Of a stretch of DNA of 64,000 nucleotides, positions 1-11,073 are shown in pieces. The translations under genes and the position numbers were made by a program. A model generated the notes under the pieces. That model saw only the letters and a list, made by a program, of their open reading frames with translations, ran no database searches and had not been told where the DNA came from. This stretch comes from Botrytis cinerea B05.10 (Eukaryota; Ascomycota; Leotiomycetes; Helotiales; Sclerotiniaceae): positions 2,542,001 to 2,606,000 of the forward strand of contig NC_037317.1 of assembly GCF_000143535.2 (NCBI RefSeq), in the 5' to 3' direction. Within the stretch, counting starts at the first letter, position 1; every line of letters begins with the position of its first letter.

Positions 1-492
1 CTTCGAGATCATAAAAATGTTGGACAAAGAGGTGATGTACAAAAGGCAGCATCTGCTGTTAAGATTAGTCAAATGGCACAAACATATCTTGGGGATGTTG
101 AAGATCATATTGTATTAATTACAGAATCTTTGGATCAACTTCGAAGAAATGCCGATGGAATGATTGATTTAATCTTTAACACCATCTCAGCATATCAAAA
201 CGAGTCTATGAAACAACTAACGATTGTCACTATCATCTTTCTGCCATTAAGTTTTTTGACAGGTTACTTTGGAATGAATTTCACCGATATGCCAAGTATA
301 GAGCATAACGAAAAATATTTTTGGCAAATAGCTTTACCTGTTGCTTTTGTTGTTATTTTATTCTTAATGAGGGACATGATTGTGTGGTGGGTTAAGAGAA
401 CAATACAGAGGAGGGGAATATCGAGGAGTAGAAAAGGAAGGGAGAGAAGAGAGAGTAGGCAAAGAGGATTGAAGGAGAAAAGAAATAGATAA
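1..492 (+). CDS. CorA-type magnesium transporter, C-terminal part (5' truncated by window edge)
   Basis: The frame is open from base 1 to the stop at 490-492, so the first ATG (73) is internal and the real start lies outside the window. The visible part ends in two hydrophobic segments: one running into the motif Y-F-G-M-N-F (about residues 58-70 counted from base 73), and a second ending in a Trp/Arg/Lys-rich tail. The G-M-N signature after the first membrane helix is the pore hallmark of CorA/Mrs2/Alr Mg2+ channels, and the preceding helical region fits the long stalk helix. The tail after the second helix is strongly basic (many RRG/RKGRE residues) and would be cytosolic. The protein probably moves Mg2+ or a related divalent cation across a membrane; which membrane cannot be told from this fragment. 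Confidence 0.88.
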   Translation, partial: LRDHKNVGQRGDVQKAASAVKISQMAQTYLGDVEDHIVLITESLDQLRRNADGMIDLIFNTISAYQNESMKQLTIVTIIFLPLSFLTGYFGMNFTDMPSIEHNEKYFWQIALPVAFVVILFLMRDMIVWWVKRTIQRRGISRSRKGRERRESRQRGLKEKRNR

Positions 493-914
493 ATGAAAAT
501 AATTTTTAATGTTTCAATGATCAAGTCGTTGACTCGGGTTGATTTGCCAATAGCTCGGAGTGGATACAAACGAGGAATTTTACCTCAAGATTTTATAGAA
601 AATCGAACATATTTGAGATATGAAAATGACATGATACAATTTCGAGCACAATAGCATGGTGCAGATGCATTTAAATTTCATGGTATATCAATCTTATTGA
701 TGGTAATATTGCATTGAGACAACTTGTTAGGGACGTATAGATTCAAGAGTCTCCAACAACCTCCACCTCCTCACCCGCCAACGTCCTTGTCGCGCTTTTT
801 CTCCAGAGTCTCATTATAAAAGTTCATTCATCGATTCGTTGTATTGCCATTATATCATTCCACCCCTGCCCCTACCCAACTCCCAGCAGACAATTCATAT
901 CCATCCCTCAATAC
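493..914. other. Intergenic region between convergent genes
   Basis: This is the 3' space between the CorA gene and the minus-strand secreted protein gene. It is AT-rich after 493 with a C-rich stretch near 750-790. No coding frame, tRNA or clear repeat is visible. Confidence 0.5.
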
Positions 915-1354
915 CTAACAAGCAGGCACCGGGCAAATTAAATCATAGTGAACAAATTCACTCGTATCATCCTCATACAACTGCGTCTTATCCACCCTCT
1001 CATCAAACCACAAGCATTCCGTATACCGCGCATGAAAAGCAATACTTTTGCATTCTGGATACGCAGCTCGACACTCATTAATACAGCTTGCAAGTGTGGC
1101 GTTGGGATATTGGTGAATGGTTTCGGTGTAATTGCCAGGGATTTCAGTGAATCCGGGGATTGCACAGATGGGAAAGCCGACTACGTAGGCTGGGTTTTGG
1201 TTAGTTAATCGAATGAGTGAGAGAGGAGGAGGGGAAATTTACTTTCTCCTGGTGGGGGTGGGGCAGAGAGGGTGCCTGCTTCAGTTGGCGAGGAGGTCAC
1301 GAGGTTTGTGAGAGTGAGAGAGGTGAGAGCGCAGAGAAAGTTTTGGAGATGCAT
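915..1354 (-). CDS. Small secreted cysteine-rich protein, PAN/apple-like (2 exons)
   Basis: Exons 1354-1243 and 1189-915 are joined by a 53-nt intron (GTAAAT...CAG, branch CTAAC). Together they give 387 nt, a 128-residue protein. Residues 1-20 form a signal peptide (MHLQNFLCALTSLTLTNLVT), followed by a Ser/Pro-rich linker ending P-P-P-P-G-E. The mature part has six Cys and the pattern P-N-A-T-L-A-S-C-x3-C...C-K-S-I-A-F...C-L-W-F-D, which resembles PAN/apple or WSC-like fungal secreted modules where 'C-x-x-F' pairs with a later Cys. Two N-glycosylation sequons (NYT, NAT) are visible. Role unknown: an extracellular carbohydrate- or protein-binding role, or an effector-like one, are the sensible guesses. 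Because of the intron, no single long ORF reveals it. A TATA-like element lies about 120 bp upstream. Confidence 0.72.
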
Positions 1355-1470
1355 TTCGAATTTGATTTTTGAGTATGAAATATTACTGTTTGGGAGTTGA
1401 TTTCTCTTTCAACAGGAGATGGGGTAATGTTAAAATAAAAATCTGTAACAAAGTTGGGAAAGTTCTCTGC

Positions 1471-1477
1471 ATATATA
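1471..1477 (-). promoter_or_regulatory. TATA-box candidate for the secreted Cys-rich protein
   Basis: TATATAT on the minus strand, about 117 bp upstream of the ATG at 1354. Position and sequence fit a fungal TATA element; there is no experimental support. Confidence 0.35.
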
Positions 1478-2141
1478 CATTATAGGGAGTTCACAACTGG
1501 CTAAGAGACAATACATCCTCAGCCGTCACAACAGCACCTTGCATTATCTTTCCGTCATAAACAGAATAATCAATGCACCAGTTTTCGCGAACCATTGCCT
1601 GAAAGAGTAGAGTTTCTCGTGTTTCTTGTTGCAATGGATTTTCATTCGTGTGCGGGATCATAGTTGCACATTGTACAAAAGTCGATACGAGTCAGATCTG
1701 CATATATTGTGCAACTCAGATATTGTTCAAAGCCGTTTTCTCGTATTTTGTGTTTAATTTTGTGTTGTTTAAGCCATTCAAGCCGTTGATGTAATTTATA
1801 GCGGTAACATGTGAGGCTCTCCTTACGTTACCCCGCTGTAGATCTTTTTTAATGACGTTGTGAAATTGACATAATGTCTTAGTTTATTCCCAAACTGATT
1901 GGGTGTGAACGTCATAAATTTAATACTAAAGTTTTTGGAATTATTATCATTTCATTTGATTTCACAATTGGTCACAGTTATAGATGTATTTGTACTATTT
2001 TTTAGGATATAAAGATTGAATTACCGGAGTGCGCTTGCATTTACACTTGCACTTACCTGATGAGAAACTCGTGACGTCTAACATCACGTTCTTCCACTTA
2101 CCTTTCCAAATCCTCCCCCTTTGAGCGCTAAATACCACTAT
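1478..2141. other. Intergenic, AT-rich
   Basis: Upstream region of the secreted protein gene and downstream region of the membrane protein gene at 2142. I see no coding frame or RNA gene here. Confidence 0.45.
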
Positions 2142-2534
2142 TTATCGCACACAGTAAGGAGATCCCTCAAGATTACTACCAGTACTACCAGAATCTGAGC
2201 CAACAGTCTTAACGCTTTCTCTCCTCCTCTCCGACATAAGTACCGGTTCCATTCTTCTCAAGGGCCAATCAGAAGGTCTTCTTACCAAAGCCGGTTGTGG
2301 ACATCTCAAAGGCCAATCATTCATCTCGATGTCGTATTCCTGTCCTGGTTCTTGATATTGTTCCTGTGGTGCAGGGAAGGGCCAGTTCATTGATCGATGA
2401 TTGTTTTGAGCTGCGATGCGTCGACGCTCCAATTTGATGCCAATGTAGCTGGGGACGTAGATCATGAAGACAATAACAAAGACAACGACGATTAGAGAAG
2501 CGACAACTGTGGTAACAGCGTTCATTCCGGACAT
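2142..2534 (-). CDS. Small single-pass membrane protein, unknown function
   Basis: A single-exon frame of 130 residues starting MSGMNAV. Residues about 6-30 are a continuous Val/Ile/Phe-rich hydrophobic helix, followed by K-L-E-R-R-R, so a type III-like orientation with the basic tail in the cytosol is likely. The remaining 95 residues are polar and carry three degenerate copies of a short motif with the core N/D-W-P-[FL] (NWPF, DWPLR, DWPLRR), each near a run of Arg or Pro. I recognise no family. The repeated W-P motifs look like short linear interaction sites. A 5' non-coding exon upstream is possible, but the ATG at 2534 has an acceptable A at -3. Confidence 0.55.
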   Translation of the reverse strand: MSGMNAVTTVVASLIVVVFVIVFMIYVPSYIGIKLERRRIAAQNNHRSMNWPFPAPQEQYQEPGQEYDIEMNDWPLRCPQPALVRRPSDWPLRRMEPVLMSERRRESVKTVGSDSGSTGSNLEGSPYCVR

Positions 2535-3483
2535 ATTTTCGGTGGCTTGAAAGTTGTACTTGAGAGTGAGGATCTAATTGGTAGCCTGTGGTTAATTGGT
2601 GAGTTAGTCGATGGGAGTTGATTGAATGGAGTTTGGATGGAGTGAAGTGAGAATATTTGAGGTCATGGAAATCTCTTTTTTTATGGATACAATCAGTATT
2701 GTTGCAAGGTAGTTGTGAAACAGTGTAAGTAGTTCCTTTGTGTTGAGTCTACAGCGTGAACAAAGGGGCGCGATAAGCGAGGCGGATTGTTTCCCAGACG
2801 AAAGAATTGTAGGGATTAGCCCAGCACCTGTCCATTCTAGAATTGTTTCCTTACATTTCCCATTTCCTGTGTTACGACTCATATAGGTGTACGTGATGTC
2901 ACAAATCTATGATCGGTGCAATTGAGGTGAGTTCTGTCAGTGAAGTATATGCAAATTTTGAACCAATTTGATCCGAACGGTACAAATCATAAAACTTCCT
3001 TATCGAAGGAACATGTGTCAAGATCAATGAGCAGAAATTCTGGTGAGGTAACTACTCGGGGATAGCAGACAGTAAGGATGATTACAAGGAATTGAGTTTT
3101 GTTCAAAGAAAAAGAAGAATAGAAAGCAATAAAGCTGGATTCAAGCCGACTTCTCCAAATTAGGAAAAAGATACTGTGTACTAATAAATCCTAGCTTGAC
3201 TGGTATTTCACCCGAGAGACTTTGGTAAGTCAAATGAATGGTAAAGCAGAAAGTAATTCATAATTTTGCAGGCAGAAATTCAAAGATTAAGTTGCTTGAA
3301 TTTTGGACACCGACAGGAGAATGTTGAAAGTTTGTTGAATGACAAATTAATTTTGAAGAAATTGAACAAGCAGCATGAAAGGAAAGAATTCTTTGGAATT
3401 ACCCTGATTATTTTGCTCTCCGTGTAATCTAATCATGAACTTAAGTGAATGATGGAAATAGGCATAGTGGTTTTGCATGACCT
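2535..3483. other. Intergenic region
   Basis: A frame of 92 residues on the minus strand (2604-2882) has no recognisable features. The rest is AT-rich and seems non-coding. Confidence 0.4.
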
Positions 3484-4406
3484 TTATTTCTTTTTCCATT
3501 CATCAAACTCCAACTCCAAATGGTCCTTTAACTTGGAAAATTTATTTCCAAATTGCATACTACATCTCCAACATTTCAAATTTTCTTCTAGCCATGCTTT
3601 GCCTTGCCCTCTCCTATCGAGAGCTTCTTTTCTCTCCTCAGACAAAGGAAACTCTGATAAATTGACGAAGAAAGGTGTAGCAAATGAATTATAATGTTTC
3701 CGCTTCTTCAAACATGAAGAATAACGATCCACGGAAAGAACATGAATATGAAGATGATCCATAGATGGGTGCATATGTATTCCAATGACAACATCCTTTT
3801 CCCAATCCCTACCTTCTGGCATTTCAGCATCATCATCCAGATTGACTTCTCCGTTAAGTATCCTTTGTCTTTGAAAATCTTCTGCAGATTCCGCTCCATA
3901 TTTCCGACGCAATTCTGACGCAACTATTCCTTTCAGCCTTTCTGCTTCTGGTCTCACCATTTCAAGAAATTCGGGGTTGGATAATGCGATTTTCGGGTGC
4001 ATACCATTCCACCTCTCCTCTCGTGGAATTAGAAGGGCATGAACTGAGGATTTAGGGTAAAGGTCGTGAATCGCTACGAATGAAGAGTTGTGATAGATCA
4101 CGCGTGATGCAGGATGTGATGAGGGGTCTGATAAGTAAGCTCCAAGGCCCGCTCGACCAAAATGGAAAGGATTTGAATTCGCAATCTTTTTGGGAGGGGG
4201 GGAAGATGTCGGGGAGGAATTAGGGCGTTTGGGTCGAGAACTTGACATTAATTCGGTAACTGTAAAAGTCTGATTAGTATCATACATAGCGGAGATAGAA
4301 GTACGAATAGTGTTACGGTACATGCGTTCGGTTTAGAAGAATTTTTACTCGATAAGGAAGAAGCTTGAGGTGTTCCATTAGTATCGTCTTCGATTTTTGA
4401 AGCCAT
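3484..4406 (-). CDS. HNT3: Aprataxin-like DNA 5'-adenylate hydrolase (HIT + zinc finger)
   Basis: Exon 1 is 4406-4349 and exon 2 is 4259-3484, separated by an intron with a TACTAAT branch site and TTTTACAG acceptor; 834 nt, 277 residues. The protein has a Ser/Pro/Lys-rich N-terminus, then a HIT domain with the histidine triad M-D-H-L-H-I-H-V (about residue 198). It ends with a zinc finger C-W-R-C...H-L-E-L-E-F, the C2HE finger that defines aprataxins. Family knowledge: aprataxin/Hnt3 removes AMP from 5'-adenylated DNA left by abortive ligation, in the nucleus. An alternative donor at 4321 is also in phase and would add nine residues, so the N-terminal exon end is uncertain. The gene is divergent from the helicase gene, with 435 bp between start codons. 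Confidence 0.88.
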
Positions 4407-4841
4407 AATTACAAATGAGTAGAGGTTGATCAGGCAGGAGAGGTGTCGTGTACTCTGTATTTTGATAAGACACCAGACATTCACCTTAAATAGACCCTCG
4501 TCAACACCCAAGTTGTAAAAGTGAGCGGCAGAAGAGTATCTACGCAAATCTACGCAACGGTAGTTGAATTGATGTCCACTCGGTGATGGTACTAATTGGA
4601 GTAAGGTTCCGTACCCAGTCAGATGGGTGACAAGGCTGAGCTGCAAAGTTCCACCAGAATGACGCACATACATTTTCGATGCAAAAAGGTCCGAGCTTTG
4701 CAGTTATTTCAGCCTTGTGGGGAAATCTTTATTTCCAACTAACATCCAAATTTAATAAACCACTAAAAGATCTCAACCCCTTCATTACTACTAATTTTGA
4801 TTTCATGGATCTGCCTGTCATCAAGACTGCAGAGACCAAAT
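4407..4841. promoter_or_regulatory. Shared divergent promoter region, HNT3 / DExH helicase
   Basis: 435 bp separate the ATG of the minus-strand aprataxin gene (4406) from the ATG of the plus-strand helicase (4842). No further gene fits, so both promoters must lie here or overlap the neighbouring transcripts. No obvious TATA box was found. Confidence 0.4.
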
Positions 4842-7800
4842 ATGGTCAAGAAAGGACAGTCATCGAAAGGTGGACCAAAGCCAGGTACATCTGCCGGTAA
4901 AAATAAAGCTTCAACAACACCCGCTGCAGACGATAGCTTTATAGTATTCTCGAATTCGGATAAGGAGCCAAAGCAAAGAAAGCCGCCAACTCAAGGACAA
5001 GATGGACCCGATCCATTGGGTGAGGCACCAAAGAGGCCGGATGTCAAGAAATTGATTGGTGGACAATCATGGACTGGAAAGTTGCCCGTCAATTTACTTT
5101 CAGAACATTGTCAAAAGCAAAGATGGGAGAAACCAGAATATACTATGGTAAGTGTTTTCATGCCGTGGATATTACAAATATGTCTACAATTAAGGATGTC
5201 GCATACTGATGCTATAAGAAATAGAGTAAAACCCCGGAAGGGTTCTCCTCAATGGTAATCCTAAAAGCTAAGAATACGAAAACCCAAGAACTCGTGTCGC
5301 TCGCCCCCTTCAAATTACCACCTTCGCATAAGCACCTTGCAGTCAAACCTACAGCTCTTGAAGCTAGACATTTCGCTGCCACATATGGCCTTTTTAGGGT
5401 CCTTAACATGCGAAACATTCATATGACACTTCCACCTGATTATCGAGATTTATGGAAGGGTGAGTTTGAAGTTTTGAAAAAAGAGGATATCAAGGAAGGA
5501 AAGGCATGGATGTATGAGGCGGATCCATTTGCTGCGTTGAGGGAAAGAGAAGATGCAAAAGCTTCAATGGAAAAGAAGCGGAACGAACAGCAAAAGGCTA
5601 GGGAAAAGGCTATGAATACACCAGGATCAGCAGGCCCAGGAGGTGTAGGGCTGGCACTACGTGGTAATGCAAGCAATAGTACAAATTCAACCGGAGGAGG
5701 ATCGTCGCATAACAACATTCACAGAGGGTGGACCAAGGTACCTAAAATCGAGATGGGTAAACGCACGCGAACAAAGGTCGAAAGTTTAGTAAGAAAACAT
5801 GCCATCTGGAACCCACATGATGTTGTGTTATCCGACTTTCAGAAGCATTCAATTGTGAAAGAATTCAAGACTCTTGATTTTAGGCAGAGTCATATCGAAG
5901 AAGCTGTGGAAATATGCAAAGATAGAGAGGAGACACTTGAATGGCTACTGATTCATGTTCCAGAGGATGATCTACCAAGATGGGCTTTGCCGGAAGGATA
6001 TGTTGCTGGTATCAGTATGGCAAGTAGTGACTTGAAGCGTGAAGGTGCTATCAAGAGATTGGCTGAAGCTGGATATTCAATCGAGCTTTGCAAGCAAATT
6101 TATGATATTCATAACGATGAAGGGAAAGCTTCTGAGGCTTTACAACACATACTCATGTCGAGTGGAAAAGATGTCGAATCTATTCCAAGCGAGGACTCCT
6201 GGGATACTGAAGATGCCAAAGAATCTTCGGAAGAAATTTGGGAAGAGGAAATGACTGGCCTTCAATCGGTTTTTGGGGAGAAATATTCACGTCCATCGAA
6301 AGATGTATGCCGAATTAAAATCAAACCAGCAAATCGTGGAACGAATATCCCTGTCGAACCTATTGTCCAATTTCGTCGATCTTCTGAGTATCCTCAAAAA
6401 CTTCCGGTCATATCTGTTCACGTTCAGTTGCCGGCATATATTCGTTTGAGCATTATGAAGCAGGCGTTAAATTATGCCATGGATGGTTTATTGGGTGAAC
6501 ACATGTTATTTTTCCTTATAGACTGGGTGGAACAAAATCTTTATAGTATCATTGAAAGACCCGGAAAGCTTAGCGATGTTTCAGCCGCTGCATCGATAGT
6601 CAGTGAGGTTCAGCCAGTTCGTCGGAGAAGACAGAATATCTCAAGACATCCTAGAGCGATTAAATGGATTACCAATATTAAAAGTAAGGATGAATGGAAA
6701 AGTCGACAACTAAATCCGAAGTTGGAATCTATGATAAAAGGTCGAAGAACTTTACCCGCGTGGGAAATGAAGGATATTATAGTGGATACTGTGAATTCTC
6801 ACCAAGTTACTATCATCTCGGGTGAGACTGGTTCTGGTAAATCAACTCAATCGGCTCAATTTATCCTGGACGATATGTATCAGCGAGCATTTGGAGATTG
6901 TGCAAAGATTATTTGTACGCAACCTAGACGTATTTCTGCCTTGGGATTGGCAGATCGCGTTAGTGATGAGCGATGTTCTGCCGTTGGTCAAGAGGTTGGA
7001 TACATTATTCGGGGAGAGTCAAAAGCATCACCAAATACCAAGATTACTTTCGTAACTACAGGTGTACTTCTCAGGCGATTACAAACATCCGGAGGAAGTA
7101 GTGATGATGTAGTGGCATCACTTGCAGATGTTAGTCATGTCATCATTGATGAAGTTCATGAGAGATCTTTGGATACAGATTTCTTGCTTGTTTTATTACG
7201 GGATGTTCTTCGCCAACGAAAGGATTTGAAACTTATCTTGATGAGTGCCACTTTGGATGCTGGCATTTTCGAAGATTATTTCAAGAGTGGAGGAAAAGTC
7301 GGTAGAGTTGAGATTAGTGGTCGCACATACCCAGTGGAAGACTACTATCTCGATGATGTTATTCGAATGACTAATTTCAATCCAGGCTTTGGTAGTAAGT
7401 ACCAGGAAGACAATCAAGAAACGTCTGGTATGGATCAGGACGTTGCAGCTGCTATTCAAAGTATTGGTATGAGAATCAATTATGATTTGATCAGTCAAAC
7501 AGTCAAAGAGATCGATGCTGAATTAACTCATCTCAAACAAGACGGTGGAATACTCATCTTCATGCCAGGTCTGGTTGAAATCACACGAACACTCGATTAT
7601 TTGAAGACCATACCGAATTTACATGCTCTACCATTACACGCATCTCTACAATCATCGGATCAAAGAAAAGTGTTCCCACATGCACCGTATGGGAAACGTA
7701 AAGTTATCGTTGCCACGAATGTTGCCGAAACTTCCATCACAATTGATGATATTGTTGCAGTCATAGATACTGGTCGTGTCAAGGAGACTAGTTATGATCC

Positions 7801-9125
7801 TCAAAATAACATGCGGAAATTGGAAGAAGTATGGGCTTCACGTGCTGCATGTAAGCAAAGAAGAGGTAGAGCAGGTCGTGTTCAAGCAGGAAAATGTTAT
7901 AAGTTATATACACGAAATGCTGAGACATCAAAGATGATGGAGAGACCTGAACCTGAGATTAGACGAGTACCATTGGAACAATTATGTTTATCTGTACGAG
8001 CTATGGGAATTAAGGAAGTTGGATCATTCTTAGCAAGTGCTATTACTCCTCCTGAGAGTATAGCTGTTGATGGCGCCATGGATTTATTGGGAAGAATGGG
8101 TGCCCTTGATGGTGATGATCTTACTGCTTTAGGCCGTCATCTTTCAATGATTCCTGCTGATCTTCGTTGCGGTAAACTAATGGTTTATGGAGCTATGTTT
8201 GGTTGTTTGGATGCTGCTGTCACCATCGCAGCTATCTTGACAGTCAAGTCACCTTTTGTGTCGCCTCAGGACAAGAGAGAAGAGTCAAAATCTGCAAGGG
8301 CAAAGTTCGCTAAGAACCAGGGTGATTTGATTGGTGATCTCCGAGCTTTTGAAGAGTGGTACGAGATGATTAACAACAGAAAGTAAGTGGCTCTACTCCC
8401 GCTTTTAAAATATGATGCTGATTTTCAATAGTTATCGACAAGGAGAAATCCGAAACTGGTGCAGCGATAACTTCCTCTCATATCAGACACTCAATGATAT
8501 CTCCTCAAATCGAACTCAATATCTTACCTCACTACGTGAAATAGGTTTCATTCCATCATCATCTATTCTTCCTCCAGCTTTATCTGCAAAATCATCAAAC
8601 AATGCTCTCATTCGATCTCTTTGCGCAGGAGCTTTCAATCCTCAACTTGCACGTATCGATTTCCCGGATAAGAAATTTGCGGCTTCAGTCTCTGGTGCTG
8701 TGGAATTAGACCCAGAAGCAAAGACAATCAAATACTTCAATCAAGAGAATGGACGTGTATTTGTTCATCCAAGTAGTACAATCTTTGATGCACAAACGTT
8801 CCCTGGCAACAGCAAATATATGAGTTATTTCAATAAAATGGCAACGAGTAAAGTATTTATTAGAGACCTTACACCTTTTAACGCGTATACGGCACTTTTG
8901 TTCTCTGGGCCAATTACATTAGACACATTGGGTAGAGGCCTTTTGGTAGATGGTTGGTTAAGACTGAGGGGTTGGGCACGTATCGGTGTTTTGGTCAGTA
9001 GATTGAGAGGAATGTTGGATGATGTTTTGGCAAAAAAGATTGATGAGCCTGGAATGGATTTGTCCGGGAATGAGGTGGTGGAGGTTGTGTTGAGACTGGT
9101 AGAATTGGATGGAATGGATCAGTAA
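4842..9125 (+). CDS. ATP-dependent DExH-box RNA helicase, DHX57/YLR419W-like
   Basis: Exons 4842-5147, 5225-8382 and 8432-9125 give 4,158 nt, 1,385 residues. Order of parts: Lys-rich N-terminus; UBA-like helices (about 309-348); RWD domain (about 441-560); helicase core with P-loop GETGSGKST (635-643), TQPRR (motif Ia), DEVH (744-747), SAT (776-778), a V-A-E-T-S-I-T-I motif and Q-R-R-G-R-A-G-R-V (about 970); then HA2 and OB-fold regions completed by exon 3. UBA plus RWD ahead of a DExH core is the layout of DHX57 and its fungal relatives. Expected activity is ATP-driven RNA or RNP remodelling; the fungal substrate is not established. Introns are 77 and 49 nt. The start has A at -3 and is the first ATG of the frame with a typical Lys/Gly-rich N-terminus; an in-frame upstream ATG at 4797 is less likely. 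Confidence 0.93.
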
Positions 9126-9758
9126 TTGTTAGGCAAAACTTTATTGTCACATAGTTTTCAGATGCAAGTATCATTAGATTGAGTGGGACTTAGAGACATA
9201 CGCTAGATTAGCAGTTGATGAACCATATCGGACTGCGAGTACATAGATTCAAAATAATAAGATCGAAGATTTTACAACCATCCATTCAGACTTTTGTGGG
9301 AAAATGGTATTCCAATATTACCGTTCCTTCAATTGTTCGAGGTCGAAAAGACCGGTAATGTCTTGCAGGAAAAAGGGTCAACAAAAACCCATGCAGTCAT
9401 GACACGCAGCATCCATAAAATTTCTGGAGTAAGGCCAGCAAACTCCAGGGCCTAGGTCCAGTCACTGCCTGAGTAACCAAGATTGACTAGCTACCACGTG
9501 ATTCATGGTGTTGAAGGAAGGGGACTCAATATGTAGGAGCAAATTTGTCTTAGACATTGTGTATGATGTAATAGTACCATAATCAGCTTATGAAGCCTTC
9601 AGCTTAGAGCGAGGAGTGAGTAGTTTGCGGAGAAATGTAATCAACCTCGCTCACCTCGGTGGGCCAAATGGAACTATCAAGTATAATCAGTAATCATTTG
9701 AATGGTAACCGTGGGAACTATTTGACTTACTAGTATACCCCGAAACTTAAAAGCTACC
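9126..9758. other. Intergenic region
   Basis: No coding frame. It contains 3' flanking sequence of the helicase and the promoter of the DUF302 gene. Confidence 0.45.
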
Positions 9759-9765
9759 TATAATA
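9759..9765 (+). promoter_or_regulatory. TATA-box candidate for the DUF302 gene
   Basis: TATAATA about 92 bp upstream of the ATG at 9857. Sequence and distance are compatible with a fungal TATA element. Confidence 0.3.
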
Positions 9766-9856
9766 AGTATCAAACAAACCTTTCGAACTTTGAATTCTGA
9801 GCATTTGAAATTCTCGCCATCTAGAGTTTATCGTGTGTCCCATTCCTGTTTCTATA

Positions 9857-10540
9857 ATGGCTCATAAAAGTTCAACAACTTCATTTACTTATTCTGTAAC
9901 TCAGAAAACTTCACATACCTCTCTAGCATTCGAAACTGTTATGTCCAATCTCTATGCTTCAATTGGAAAACCTACAGATTCAAAATTACCAGCAATCGCC
10001 GCAAATATCACGTCATACGATGAAATCAATAAGGAGAAATTCATCGAAGGAGTTAACGCGGCTGTTGGACCTCAAGGATTCATGATTTTTGGTGTAAGTT
10101 TACTCAACCATTTTCATCTGCTATTAGTACCTTGTGTCGGCGAGACAAACTCTGAAACTCTGAAACTCTGAAAGCATACCTGTGAAGAGGAACGAGAGCT
10201 GACTGACTATTAAAAGGAATTTAATCATGGTTCCTGGCTCCCAATCTTCAATGTGAATTCCAATCCACAGCTTGGTCTAACACGTATCATACTCGGAAAT
10301 CCACTAATAGCTATCACGATGCTCTCTCAATCTAGTAAATCTCTCGACGCAGGATTGTTTGTACCTGTGGAAATTCTAGTCCGTCAGTTAACAAACGAAG
10401 AAGGAACCGAAATCATGTGGCAAGTACCTAGTACTTTAATTTCCGCTATGGATAGGGGAAATAATGAATTGTTGACTGCAGCGCAAAGTTTAGATGGGAA
10501 ATTGGCAGAGTTGATTGATTTAATTGGTGGCGGCGTATAA
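9857..10540 (+). CDS. DUF302-family protein (2 exons)
   Basis: Exons 9857-10093 and 10217-10540 give 186 residues. The intron (123 nt, GTAAGT...AAAAG) is phase 0 and contains a small tandem repeat. The second exon carries the conserved DUF302 core P-Q-L-G-L-T-R-I-I-L-G-N-P, then M...G-L-F-V-P-V-E-I-L-V and a terminal helix. Family knowledge: DUF302 is a small alpha/beta fold seen in bacteria and fungi, with no assigned reaction. No signal peptide or membrane segment is visible, so it is probably cytosolic. The preceding ATG at 9833 would only add eight residues, and the Met at 9857 has a better context. Confidence 0.75.
10147..10170 (+). repeat. Tandem octamer repeat inside the DUF302 intron
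   Basis: About three copies of ACTCTGAA lie in the intron 10094-10216. Intron length may vary between strains through this repeat. Confidence 0.7.
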
Positions 10541-11073
10541 GAGTGATGAGGAAATGATTAGTGAAATTGTTAGAGGGCGAAATAGTAAATAACAAAGGTG
10601 TTATCATTCAAGTACCAATAGTCACAAATCTGAACACGAACCGAATAGTTCAGTTACCTACATCAAGAAACATATATACATAAGAGTGTTGGCTTGCTAA
10701 AGAACAAGGGATCGGCCGCTAGACCATACAAATCTTTCTGGATCATTTGCACACAACCTGGCCATATAATCACAAGAGGGGAATGTGAGATTTTATCGTC
10801 ATTTCCATTCGTTACGCTTGATAACATAACCGTAACCTTCCTCAAATCTGGGATAGGGGCCAAAAGGTCAAATCTAGATATACATACACCAATCCCAGCT
10901 ATGCAAACAAGCCCAGTATCAAGTGCGGGTGTCCTACACAATATTATAATGCAGGAGAATCCATACGACCAAAACCTTCTATTGGCTGGACGAAAAGAGT
11001 AGAGTTTGTGTAATTTGTTGGAGAGGTCGACCAACTTGAGGTATTATATTTGTAGCAAGGTAAAGTAAAGATA
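10541..11073. other. Intergenic region between convergent genes
   Basis: Overlapping open frames of 102 and 123 residues on opposite strands look like chance frames: neither has a motif or good composition. This is the 3' flank of both the DUF302 and TIM17 genes. Confidence 0.4.

Noticed and set aside
10663..11034. Opposed 102- and 123-residue frames
   Set aside because: They overlap on both strands in the 3' flanks of two genes, with no motif.
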